NCBI GenBank assembly: GCA_902806565.1
Contig: CADCXA010000036.1
Coordinates: 248,001 to 312,000 of the forward strand
Length of the DNA: 64,000 nt
From: Hypoxylon rubiginosum
Taxonomy: Eukaryota; Ascomycota; Sordariomycetes; Xylariales; Hypoxylaceae
Reading direction: 5' to 3'
In this document: piece by piece, positions 9,547 to 21,014 of the stretch
How positions within the stretch are numbered: the first letter of the stretch is position 1
How the letters are laid out: each line of letters begins with the position of its first letter
Made by a program: the position numbers and the translations under genes
The notes under the pieces: generated by a model
The model's input: only the letters and a program-made list of their open reading frames with translations
The model's database searches: none
What the model was told of the DNA's origin: nothing

Positions 9547-12500
9547 CTTGACAAAGTCGACGCGCCCGAATTATTAAATAGGTTTAATGACGAAAATTTC
9601 AAGTCTGACGCGAAAGGCGTGTTGGCTGACTCGTAGCTATGCGAGGGCAAAAATGTGTTAGTGAATTGGTCATAGCGTGCCTATAGCGATGAATGAATTG
9701 GTAATGCCTATTCCGGGACGACAACGATGACGCTTTGATTCTGTCGGTGACAATACGCGAATTGTTTCTGTCGCCCAGGTAATAGTATTCTTCGTCCAAG
9801 TTCCAGGGTATTTTGCAGCTATGCCACAGCGTTTTCCTTTATTCAAAACAGATGCTGTAGGGGCGGCTCGAGGAACTGCGCCAGGCGTGATAACGGCGGC
9901 ACCGGAGGCGTGGGACGAAGAGACCACATAGGACACCACATGTTGATAGGAATTTGAACTTACCAAGGAATGACAATTGGACTGACGAGCCTCAAATTCA
10001 GGGAGTGGTGATGGGTAAAAATTCGCTGAGGGATGGGAACAGCGGATTGAGAAAAGCTGACGGGAAGGAAAAGAAAAAAGGGTGGCCGCGAGAGATTGTA
10101 ACGGGGCAAAGATGGATGACCAAGTGGAGCGGCTTTGGGCTTTGAGCGCAGCTTTTGGTTTGTTGCCGGACGCCCCTGGTTTATTGTAGGAATGGTTTTG
10201 GGAAGGGGGGTGGAAAAAAAAGAAGGGGGGGAACAAGGGGGTAAGAGAAGAGGACCCACGGGTGAGAATCAACATTCGGGTCAAAAAGAGAACTGGTAGT
10301 TGACTGGTAGACTAGCCGGGACTGGGGAACAAATTGAGGAGACTGTGGCCTAATTCGGTTAGATGTCATCAAAGGGTTATGCGAGGAACAGCCAGAACAA
10401 GCACATTGGGTTATTGGGCTATTCCAAAGAGTTACTAGTCGATCGAATAGAGGATAGATACCGAGAGTACCTCCTATTATTTCTACTGTGTTTGTATTTG
10501 TAGCTGTGTAGTGGCACTGCAAGTTGCAGATAGAAATGTGTTAAATACACGGTGTAAATAATTAAGAGGTGGAACTGTATGATATAAATACATTAATAGT
10601 ATGTATGCATATCACATACGTAATGTATGTAACTCACAGACTTACATGTAACCAACATTAAACTGCGGATTAGACTGCGGAATACTAAAAACGAACAGTC
10701 AAAAGATGCGATGATTTAGGAGCGGGTAGGCAAGTCATCATCTAATTGCATCATAATACGAGGTACAAGATACTTGATAGTTGTAAAGACATATCCTCTG
10801 TTGTTGGCTGAGGTGATCTGATACAATCTTTGTCCACTCCATTACACATGCAGTTATATGCGTAGGTGTGAAAGCGCTGAGATGTCGCCTCTCTGCTTAC
10901 CAGTCTGCCAGTACATCTGCTACATCTGCTACATACGCTACATACACGCACGGATACCAGACGTCAGCACTGCTGTTCGACATTACAGCCAAGTCTATCC
11001 AAAAGCTCAGATGACCAGACGAACAAGCCTTACCCATGGGATGAGAACGAACACGGCCACTTGGTATTGGTATCGCAGATGACCGAGGGACTGGTAACTG
11101 GAAATTGGAAACTGGAGAACCACATACCATAATATGGTAAACCACTTGGTGCACAGTAGTCAAAACACTGTATTTTTCTATATCGATCGAAAGAAGAAAG
11201 CCAGCAATAACTTCAGCGAAATCCAGCCTTGCCAGAGGTTGCCAGATGCTCGGACTCGCCGCAATGCTACGGTGCATATTTTCGGCACACACCAATCACG
11301 GAGTCGTACATAACAGAGCACATTGTCCATTCTCTTTCCCGCCCAGCTGCAAACGAGCGCGGTATATCAACGGGTAACGAGCACCGACTGGTCAGAAAGT
11401 ACTGCAATGGCACATCAGGCAGATCAGGATGGGCTTTGGACCCCTGTCTAGACCTGACTGCAGGTCCGCCCACTGCTACCCACCCATCTGCAGTTCTACA
11501 TTGCAGCATTACTTCGGGGGCGAATAGGCGTTCTTCGTTCTTCGTCACCAATTACACCTACACCACGAACCCACCACCACTTACGTCTCCCCCGTATGAC
11601 AGTGGATGTACGCAGCACCCTGAGCGCCTTACGTGAGCCCCGAAGAAAGCAGAATATGCAGGAGGTTGCGTGACAGCTGCGACAGTGGCTAGCGGTTTTG
11701 GCCAGCGCAGATCGAAGATTCCTGCAAGTGGCTCAGGCAAAAATGCTTCTAGAAGAGACGTAGGATAGGGGTCGGCCCCCCCAAGGAGCCCCAGGACCGT
11801 CCCAGTGGGCAGGCAGGTTCACTCCACCAGATCTCAAACTGCGTCGCCGAAACGAAGAATAAATAGCAGAGTGCAGTGCATGACATGATCTCACATGCTG
11901 TAGAACAACCTTGGAAGCCTTGTGTCCCCTCAACATCTGATTCATGAGCCGAAACCCCAACGAACATTTTCAGGGTTATAATGCTATATTGCTTTATTGT
12001 TTTGTCACTAAGGATTATGTCTTGACTCAAGCCTCCCTTTAGTTCTCCGTTTAGTTCTCAGTTGGCCGTTCTTGGCCTTGAGCCTCGAGATCTGCTAAAC
12101 AAGCTGTCTAATTGCGTATGGCCCATCTTTTCGGATGGCAGACAGGCCGTAGCCCTGGAACAATATTTCAAAGACCCGCAGTAGTGGCTGCGGTACCTTA
12201 CATGCAAAAATAAATAGTTCTGGTACTTGTACATGAAGAAAGGGGGCGCTGCCTAGAAAAAAAGGTGTCAAAAACCACAACCCTTATTACATGTACCTAA
12301 GGTACTGACTATCGTGAGCGCGCATGACAAATATAAAATGATATTAAATATGACAGAGCTTCTTGAAACATAAAATTATTCCTATTTCCATAGAATCAAC
12401 GTGCGATTCCCCAGTTCCCTTGGACGATAAATAGGAGGTGGTCTATATTACGCTTAGGCCCTCACTTAACAGTAGGATCGCTCACGTTTCAAGATACATC

Positions 12501-14247
12501 ACATCCTCTCATTGGACTTCTTGAAACGACAGCGACCATACAGCCATATTCATCAACCTAGCCGTCCTAGTCGTCGTCCCAACCACGCGAGAAGTCGATC
12601 CATCATCATTCCGGTCAGGCGGACGAACCACAATAGTCTATTCAAATACTGGTACCGACCTCTGCTGGTGCTGGTAAAAGCGCGAACCGCCCCTGACGCC
12701 AGTCCGATTCGATCCATGGTCCACGATGGGGTGTTTAAACCCTTAGCAAAGCTATTTAAGTGCAGGCATGGCTGGCATGATGAAATGGCGTCAAAGAACG
12801 GATCGGCTACCTACCCGAGGCCAGACTTGCAGAATTGCTAGGTCGGTTCATCTGTAAACTCGGCTCTAAGGAGGTGTGGATTTTACGTATTCTTTACCTT
12901 GTCAGCTTGTTGCAAGGAAAAGCCACGAGGGTTATGAGACCATGAGGCTCGGGCTCGGTGTAGACCTGCATGTTTGTTCCCCTAATCTCCAAAGGTTTTT
13001 TTTTCTCTTTCGATTCTCATCGATTCTCTATTCGGAACAATTCCTCCCAATTTAAAATAAGCTTGGTATGAACCAATAACCGATCCTACTTCATTTCTCC
13101 GAGGTTGCAATTTACGCCATCGTGGGCTAGAGGATACACTAGGTACTCTGACCCCGTCGATTTGCCTCGTGTCTAAACTGGGGTCCAGGCTAGAATTGGG
13201 GGGTTCTAGCTTTACATTTTTGTCTACAAGTTGATCCTTATAGAAATTGTTCTTCAGCTTTATTTTAGATCGTCTTTTAGAAAGGAGTCCCGACTTCAGG
13301 TACATAATAGCAACCGACGTGGCTCTCAATCATATCAGACGAAGGCTCGGACGAACTTTGAACACCTTAACAGCTATCCGACTTTGTACTGTAGATATGA
13401 GGACAGCACATAATAACACCTGCAACTTATACCTGCTAGGTCTAGTCGGAGAATTACCAGAACTGTCTTAGACAAACTTATGCGCATTATTGTTGCAACT
13501 CTCCCGTCAGTTTCAACTCATGGTTATTTTTGATCCTCCAAACTCGAGATGGGTAATGCCTGAACGAATGAACAAAGAAACCTTCTAGAAAGCCCCCAAA
13601 GTCCAATTCAAGTCGACGGTACTTGGATCTCCAGACGATGCTCCCGCATGATCTGAGCCTAGCACATATTGCCAAGACGTACATCACTTAGCTGAATCCT
13701 TTAATATAAAAAAGACAAAGAAATCCTTCGCACGTACATACTTACCCAACAATAGTCAGTCTCTTAAAGTTCTAGCAGGTAAGCTTCTGAGTGAAGAGAG
13801 GCTATAGGCTGGTGTCTTCGTGTAAGGTGAAACATTTTACAGATATCTCCGCTCCTTGCATCCCTTTTCCCGTGATAATTCTCGATTGGCGAATCGGGTC
13901 TCAGGGAAATCTCACATAAAGACAGATGGGAAGCAAGCCTTTCCCAGCCACCTTTTACAGTAGCGTCTCGGGGGAGAGAAGCGGATGAGCTGCAGATCGC
14001 GTCCCCACGCCCTGCTTTGCATCAAACTAGCTTCTAGGATCAAGCCTCCGCAGAAGCAAAGAAGAAGGGGGGAAAATAATCTAAGACAACTTTTTATTAT
14101 CCTTTAAGGCTTTTGCGGCTTATCGTAGAACTAGTAATCGTAGCCGATGCATCCAACCGCATATGCTCATCAGAATCCCTAGACCGCCATAATTTCTCAT
14201 CTCACCCACGCCGCCTTCTCGCTTACCCGCGGCGCGTCATCGACATC
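9547..14247. other. 4.7 kb gene-poor stretch
   Basis: No reading frame here has recognisable domains, sustained codon bias or family-like composition. The first kilobase is presumably the Galpha promoter and long leader; a GGTAAGTTC donor on the minus strand near 9957 could begin a leader intron. From about 10.5 to 13.7 kb only short scattered frames occur and the base composition is AT-richer. It may hold non-coding transcripts or eroded DNA; I see nothing decisive. Confidence 0.5.
10199..10253. promoter_or_regulatory. polypurine/polypyrimidine tract upstream of Galpha
   Basis: A run of G and A with only isolated T and C interruptions on the plus strand. On the Galpha coding strand it is a CT-rich tract, as is common near strong fungal promoters. 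Role inferred from position, about 0.65 kb upstream of the ATG. Confidence 0.35.
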
Positions 14248-15411
14248 ATGTCCATCCCCTTGACACGACTAGGAGGCGGAGGTATGCATTGCATAGTTAC
14301 TACTATACTACCGTGTCATACATATATCACCTAGCATTTGACCTCTCTCCCCTCCCCCTGTCTGCGGCTCAAGTGAGCAACACCACGTCAAACTTCGTTC
14401 ATAATATCCACATATTCTACACGCTCGCGTATGATTAACCAATCGCTTTATAGCCTTCAATCACAGCCCTAGCAATGACGCCGAGGCCGAATATGATCGG
14501 CTGCGGGACCTGGCGCGGGCGGAAGCCGGGAAACGGAACAGCTGTTTCGATCGGGTATATATATATGCTTCTTACCGTTGTGATGACATGAGCTCTCGTA
14601 CCTAATAAGAATGCTATGAAAAATTAGGCGCACCAGGCGTACGAGCGCGGCGACGGCGCCGAGGCGAAGGAGCTGAGCAACGAGGGCAAGCGGCACGCGG
14701 CCAAGATGGACGAGTACAACAAGCAGGCCAGCGACTACATCTTCCGGGAGAACAACGCGGTGGGCCGCGTCGCCGACGACACCATCGACCTGCACGGCCA
14801 GTTCGTCGAGGAGGCCGAGGACATCCTCGAGCAGCGCATCCGCTACGCCCAGCAGCACGGCCAGACGCACCTCCACGTGTATGTTGTTCCTTGTCCCCTT
14901 CTGAATTTCCGAGTGGTGTTTCTAGGTAGGCAACTTAAGACTCAACTCAACTCACTTACACGTACATGAACAATTTGGCAGCATCGTCGGGAAAGGCAAC
15001 CACAGCACCGACCACGTGCAGAAGCTCAAGCCCCGCGTCGAGCAGGTGTGCCGCGAGCTCGGGCTGCAGTACGCGACGGAGGAGAATTCGGGTCGCATTT
15101 ACGGTAGGTCAACTTTCCTGCGGTTGTAGCACGGTAACGGAACTCATATAAACAATGCAGTAAACCTTCAGGGCGGCGAGGCTATAATGCCGCCGCTGCC
15201 GCCGCCGGGCCAGCACGGCGGGTACGGGTACTCGGGCGAGAGCAGGCCGCATGGGGGGCAGCACCAGCAGCATCAGCAGCAGCAGCATCATGGCGGGCAG
15301 TCGCAGCATCATCAGCAGCAACAGCACCACCAGCAGGAGCAGCCCGACGAGATCGAGCGGTACGTGTCGAAGATTGTGCGGAAGCTGGGGGACTGCTGTG
15401 TGGTCATGTGA
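14248..15411 (+). CDS. DUF1771-Smr domain protein with poly-Gln/His tail
   Basis: Smr domains are MutS2-type nucleic-acid nicking or binding modules; fungal DUF1771-Smr proteins are linked to RNA or DNA metabolism, the exact role being unknown. Five exons, 14248-14281, 14454-14554, 14628-14878, 14982-15103 and 15161-15411, sum to 252 residues. DUF1771 spans AHQAYERGDGAEAKEL through DYIFRENN. The Smr core has TIDLHGQFVEEAE (the LHG motif), then THLHVIVGKGNHS (the GKGxHS motif), then VKPRVEQ-like and LNLQGGEA-type segments. The tail is a low-complexity Q/H/G stretch (nt 15242-15345). The start is a very short exon ending in a glycine run. The call is firm; the first exon is less certain than the rest. 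Confidence 0.88.
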
Positions 15412-16323
15412 GGATGTTAGTAAGGTCAGCAGATATTACGGCATTTCGTCGTTGGTGTTTACGCTTTTGGTTGTTCGGGTCTGGAAAATAGGGGCGATAT
15501 AACTTGAAGAGGATAATGAAAGGTGCTCATGGGTTAACGAATAGATGAAGACACTATTTCTGATCTTAATGATGTCTACTTTGAAAATGATGTGTACTAT
15601 TCGCTAGTTTCAGACGAATGTTCTTGGAATCAGTCCTCGATTCTACGCCGGGTTTCGATAATTATAAGCACGTAATTAGGGGCCAATTTGCTGGATCTTT
15701 TATCGTCTGATGTCTCGGCCGACCAAGCCAAGGCGAGTAGAAGATTCCATGTAACAGTAGAACTAGTATACTTCACGTCTGACTGCTCTGCGGTGTATCC
15801 GCGGTGTATAACGCCGCGTGGGAAGTATTTGTATGTGACAAAATTTGGGACAAAAATCCCAGCATTTAGCAAAGCATCTATATACCTAATACCCTAAATC
15901 TTGTCGACCGATGAAAACCCCCTTGAGTGGTTCCGGTACTCTTCTGAACTCACCTCTGTTGCTAATACCCGTTGCTGCTTTCTTGTCACATCATGTCAGA
16001 TCAATATCTGACTTAAATATCTCTGGATCCGATAACTTAAGAATGCCATGGTGAGTCTCCTCGAGGAACCCGAGCTATAGGCCTCAAAACACGACACCTC
16101 CTAATCTTCCACTGACGGAACTTCATCTGGTTCATGGGAGCTATCCTTACCACTCAAGCAACCAGGTAGTCAGTCACAATAGGAAGTACGTACAGGATAC
16201 GACGACTACTCGTAAGGATTCGTGCCTTCACACGACACAGCAGTCATTATACGACCGTAACAGATCGCCTTCACGTAGCTTTTCATATTACTACCTGCGA
16301 GCCAGCCACTCATATATCAATCC
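15412..16323. other. intergenic, convergent 3' ends
   Basis: Spacer between the Smr gene and cdc123, which end towards each other. It includes one TCGGCCGA palindrome at 15715-15722. No supported gene. Confidence 0.5.
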
Positions 16324-17671
16324 TTATCCGCCCATCTCCCAGTTCGCCACGTTCTCCCTGTACTCCGTCATCTCCCGCCACTTCCTCGCGAAGTCGCGCA
16401 TGCCGCCCTCGCCCGCCAGGCTCGCGTCCACGACGTCCCTGGGCAGCTTGTGCGCCGAGTACTGGGGCGAGCTGAAGTTGAACGCGGCCGGGTCCTCCTT
16501 CTCGACGAGCCGCAGCTCCGGCACGAAGTCGTCGTCCTCATCCTCATCCTCATCCTCTGACGATGTCTCGTCCGCGTTAGTACCCGGCGGAGGCGCTTCG
16601 TCCGCGCCCACGACGCCGAGCACGGGGCCCGGCACCTCCACGTCCAGCAGCTCGCCCCAGTCGAACAGCAGGCTGTCCGTGTGCGGCGCCCAGGCGTTGA
16701 TGTCGATGAGGCGGGCGCGGCTCAGGGCCTCGCCGCTGCCGCCCTCGCCCTCGGGGATGTACACGTCGAAGGCGAAGCAGCCGTCGGGGAACGTGTAGCG
16801 CAGCTTGTGGTTGAACAGCTGGGCGACGCGAGCGACGACGTCGGCGCGCAGCCCGGAGAGAAACTCGTAGAAGCTCAGGTCCCGCTGCGAGATACCGACC
16901 AGGTTCCGGTGCTTCACGAAGCACCGGAACTCCATCGCGGTGTGCGGGTTGAAGTACGACCGCAGCACAAGCACCGGCTTGAAGGAGGGCGGCGGCGGTG
17001 CCCCGCTGCTGCTACTGTTGTTATTGTTTGTGGGGACGGGAGCGGCGCTGTTGTTACTGAGGGTGCAGTCGTCGAAGGCGTGCTCTAGGTCGTACGTTAT
17101 GAAATTGGAGCTTTTTAGAAGGAGGTATATGTCGTTCGGGCTGGTGCATTTGATGGTATTTTGGTGCGGTGATATCCAGGCTGCGTCTTTCGGTGCCGTC
17201 CAGTTCAGCTTCGGTGCCACTGCGCCGCCTAGTTCTGCGATTTTGTCCTTGATCGTTTGGTGTAGTTCGGGGAACCTTTGATTCGGCGGTAGTCTCGGGG
17301 CCTCGTCTTCCTCGTCGCTGTCCGACTCCGAATCGACTTCTTCGATAGGGGGCCGGAAGGTCGAAGGTGTCGATTCCCACTCGTCATCTTCCGGCTCAGC
17401 TCCGTCATCGTCGGCCAGGATAATGCCGTCTTCGCGGATATACTCTACGAACTCGGGTGAAAGTGGAATTATTCGTGATTTGATACATGATGTGCGGTAT
17501 CTGGTAGATTTGTAAGTTATTAATGTTCCTAAATTGTCATATAAAGTATACGCACTTGGGAAACCAGGAGTCGTATGAACAATTAAGTATATGATCTCTT
17601 GTGATGGGAGGGAACTGAGCTGTCGAGCTTGCGGCGCCTGAGGCAGACTGCGCACTTGTGAATGTAGGCAT
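16324..17671 (-). CDS. cdc123: translation initiation factor eIF2 assembly protein CDC123
   Basis: ATP-grasp-fold chaperone that joins the eIF2 alpha and gamma subunits and so controls cap-dependent initiation and cell-cycle entry. Two exons, 17671-17556 and 17500-16324, split by a 55 bp intron with GTGCGT donor, give 430 residues. Family landmarks are HILNCSYDSWFPKYR near the start, FPELHQTIKDKIAELGG, KLNWTAPKDAAW, EFRCFVKHRNLVGISQRDL and IDINAWAPHTDSLLFDW. An acidic loop (TSSEDEDEDEDDDF) sits near the C-terminus, as in yeast homologues. The intron lies inside the conserved N-terminal block, and reading through it destroys that block, which supports the splice. Confidence 0.95.
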
Positions 17672-18056
17672 TTTCCACGTTTTTGGTAAGTGGTCAAGTA
17701 GAAATTAACAGATTTCGAAAACTTTGAATCTGATATATACTTGATCTAAGATTCTGACTCACAAGTTTAATGTGGTAGAAGAGCTCTTGCATGAAGGTAG
17801 GTACATAGTAGGATCTGGTAGTCAAGGGTCCTTTTGCGACTCATACTTATGGCGGGGCAGCGGGGCAATATGTTCGCCTTCAGGGTAGCTTTGGCCTGTA
17901 GCTTAAGATAATAGATAAAATGACTTAATACATGCAAAACCCCACCATCTCAATTTCCGCCACTTGTTACCGCCTTCCTTTCCCACCTTCGCAAGCTTCA
18001 GCTCTCCAACCTTTACAGTACTTCATTGTTAAGTATACTATCCAACCCACGAAGCC
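17672..18056. promoter_or_regulatory. divergent promoter cdc123 / cwc21
   Basis: 385 bp between two genes transcribed apart. Pyrimidine-rich before the cwc21 ATG. No specific operator recognised. Confidence 0.45.
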
Positions 18057-18630
18057 ATGTCTGATAACGTCGGACTCTCGACGCCGCGCGGAAGCGGAAC
18101 CTCCGGCTATGTCCAGCGAAACCTAGCGCAACTCAAGCCGCGCGACCGAGCCGGCCCCTACAACATCAAAGACTTCGATCTGAAGCACCGGCAGCGGCAA
18201 CCCGACAAAGAAATTCTGGAGCACGATCGCAAGCGCGAGGTTGAGGTCAAGGTGTTCGAGCTGCGAGACCGGCTCGAAGATGAAGAGTATGTCTCTATAG
18301 TGGTGCATCCAGTTCGCATTATTCGAATTGTTGGCTAATCGGTACGACTACAGGGTCGACGAGGAAGAGATCGACAAGCAGTGCGACGCCCTACGGAAGG
18401 AGCTGCAGGCCAAGATGAACAAGGGCGGCCGAGACGCGGCGCCGAGGAAACCGCTGAAGGCGCATCAGGTCCACGAGCTGGCCGACGCCAAGATTAAGGA
18501 GAGCGAGCGGTTGCGGAACGCGCTCAAGATCAGCAAGGACTACGAAGAGGGCAGCCACTGGAAGAGGCAAGAGGAGAGATTACGGAAGGCTGTGGAAAGA
18601 GACTCGCCCGCCAAGAATGAGAGAGACTAG
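18057..18630 (+). CDS. cwc21: pre-mRNA splicing factor CWC21/cwf21
   Basis: Small SRm300-related spliceosome subunit that contacts Prp8 and Snu114 near the catalytic centre. Two exons, 18057-18286 and 18354-18630, give 168 residues. The cwf21 domain is clear: ILEHDRKREVEVKVFELRD followed by LEDEEVDEEEIDKQCDALRK, with the intron inside it. The N-terminal SxNVGLSTPRGSGTSGYVQRN is the conserved Prp8-contact segment of this family. The C-terminus is a charged coiled-coil-like helix. Length is typical. Confidence 0.94.
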
Positions 18631-18680
18631 GTCCGGGTCTTCGGTACGATTTAGCATTGCTTAACTGTTCTATCAGTTTG

Positions 18681-18710
18681 CGCGTTGGCGTTGGCGTTGG
18701 CGTTGGCGTT
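18681..18710 (+). repeat. GCGTTG hexamer microsatellite
   Basis: About five tandem copies of the hexamer GCGTTG in the 3' flank of cwc21. Confidence 0.8.
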
Positions 18711-18873
18711 CGGGATGAGTTTGTTTTCGTTTGATCAAAATAACTTAGGGGCCGTTAACTCATGTGCCCCCTTATATCAGTGTTACGCGCCGACTTTCAC
18801 AAGAGGCATCAGACTCCAATGGGATTCGTGTCTCTCCTGTTACCAATGTCTATTTCTAAGGGTATCATGGGTT

Positions 18874-20185
18874 TTAATTGGCCGCCAGAATTTCTACCGC
18901 ATCCACTGAGGGAGCATGATCCTCCCTTCCAATATTGTTCCTGGCCTTCTCAACACGACGAGCCTTCTCATCAACCTTCCTTTGCCTTTCTTGTTTCACA
19001 TATGTTGCGTATCGCAGGGTGCTTAAAGTGAGGACCGCCATAAAAATTATACCCAAGACGGACCGGCGAATCAACACCCATCTTAATCCTTCGATATCGG
19101 ACCTGGAATCGCTGTTGAGGGTCACGCTGATTTTCAGGTTGAGTTGTTGGATCTTAGAATCATCAGTATACATAATAGCAAGTACTGGAGAATGGGCAAC
19201 AAACAGCGCTCTCCAACGTCTTCTGTTCTTCCCTCACGTTCATCCTGCGATCGTTGAACATGCCCTTTACGTCGTCTTTTAATGTCATGAGATCCTGGCT
19301 CATTCGCTGGCTCACGATGTCCACTTCGTGCTGCAACTGGGTCCGTTCCCGACGCATCGTCTCATCGGCGGCCTTCCTGTTATTTTTGACCTCGGCGCTG
19401 AGCTCCGAGCAGGCGGCGCGAAATAGATACGTTTCCTATAGGAGCCTATTAGCAGGCTGTGTGAGGTCGACTTGGAAGGATGCGCCCACGTTGTCGACGT
19501 CACTCTTGCTGACCAGCCCGTCCTGAGCAATGTCGAGATTCTGGGCTAGCAGCCCCCTGATAGCTTTCATGACAGTAATCGCCTGATCTCTGGTGTATAC
19601 ACCAGCCTCCAACTCCTTCACTAGTGTGTAGCTGTCAAAGTGGTGGACGTAAGGAGGCGTCGATATATGAGGATGGTGAGTGGATTCGGGTGGTGGTATG
19701 TGTAATACTGCCTCCATCGGACCGCTTTCCTGCATCTTAGCCTCTGTCGCAGCTTGTTGCGGGTTCGAAGACAGTGACCCAGGCATCGGAGTCGCATCCT
19801 GCGGAGCTGTCTCTGCCTTGTCTGGTTCTTTAGCCTTCGCATCCTCCGTCTCCTGTGGAGGCTCTGGAGGCTCTTGTGCCAACTCTTTTTCTATACTCGG
19901 ACCTTTCTTGTCTGCGGGTTCGAAGCTCGACAGCTTGGACAGATCCGCGCCTGGCCCCGGAAGGTTCACGACGTCCGGCGTAGCGGGCTGGGGCTCCACG
20001 GCCTTGCCATGTCTCTCAAAGACGGCCTGCCTCGCGGGAGTGGTAGACGAGAAGGCGGCTAGACGAGGTTTGCGGATATTCGGAGGCTTGCGACATCGGA
20101 CTTTCGCGCTACGAACGGAAGACTCGCCGAAGCGAACAGCCCGAAACAGGTGAGGGTATAGAAAGGTTAACCGAGCAGTTGACAT
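18874..20185 (-). CDS. mitochondrial DUF1640 (CCDC90/MCUR1-type) coiled-coil protein
   Basis: Family members are inner-membrane coiled-coil proteins (yeast Fmp32, animal MCUR1/CCDC90B) linked to respiratory complex assembly and calcium-uniporter function; the role in this fungus is inferred. Three exons, 20185-19490, 19435-19205 and 19152-18874, give 401 residues. The N-terminus is basic and hydroxylated, fitting a mitochondrial presequence (ending near RLAAFSSTTPARQAVF). A proline/glutamate-rich linker follows. The DUF1640 core has LVKELEAGVYTRDQA, LVSKSDVDN, ETYLFRAACSEL, LKDDVKGMFNDRR and a final DIEGLRWVLIRRSVLG that leads into one transmembrane helix. Introns are 52-54 bp with good branch sites. 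Confidence 0.9.
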
Positions 20186-21014
20186 GGTTGCTAGCTATCG
20201 AGTAGCTATAAGGAGGTATTTAAAATGTTAGTACAAAAAGAGAACATGGTGTCGACAGAAGTTGAGCTAAGTTAAAGGAGAAATTGTGTGAATCCACGTG
20301 GGACCTGTCTAGCTTGCGATTTGGAGTCTTTTCATGCCGACCTGTTAGCGAACCCGGTTCTATGGGTTAGCTACATACTACATCATAAACAGGGGTCATT
20401 CCGACCGTAAGCTCGGTATAAGTGGGTACATTAAGGCACCAAACGGTAAATTGATAAAAACGGGAATCCGTCTGTCCGTCAAGCCGTTACTTGGCTGCTT
20501 GGGTGCGGATACCGTTTTCCGTTACCGTTACCCAAATACGGAAAGACATCGAGCCAGGGGTTGCGCTGGTCACCCCGCAACCCGACAGTGAAAACAACGC
20601 AGGCCAGCTTAGGGTGGGAGCTTCTCCAAAATCCCTGTCAGCAACCAGCGAATTGGTTTGGCACTGCTGCAAGTCTCACCGATTTCTTTTCTTTCCCATA
20701 AGGCTGCCCTCTTTCTTGCATGGCTTCTTTCCTTTCGGGGACAACTATTTACAATTTTCTCAATTCCCGGCCTACGATGCCGTCGGTCTCTAAGACAACC
20801 TAAGGCCCAAGGGTAGCATACAATTACTTGCAGCTATTCATTCCACTGCTTGATACCCAAGCTCGCAATTATATCTACCTCCTATCTGGTCGACAATTAC
20901 TTGCCGCACATTCCGAAGCCGCCAACCTATTCGTCATCCCGCATTCCTACTGTTTTCCCACAGCATCCCTAACTCAACCAACCGAGCTGCCCGTCGACGA
21001 GTGTTTCCGCCGCT
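20186..21014. promoter_or_regulatory. divergent promoter DUF1640 gene / b561 gene
   Basis: 829 bp between two genes transcribed apart. CT-rich around 20690-20770. No specific site recognised. Confidence 0.4.

Noticed and set aside
9670..10284. 204-codon minus-strand frame upstream of Galpha
   Set aside because: Low-complexity P/S/F composition from a pyrimidine tract, no domain, and it lies where the Galpha leader and promoter should be.
10751..13687. Several 60-135 codon frames on both strands
   Set aside because: No recognisable motifs, no codon bias, overlapping in several frames; treated as noise.
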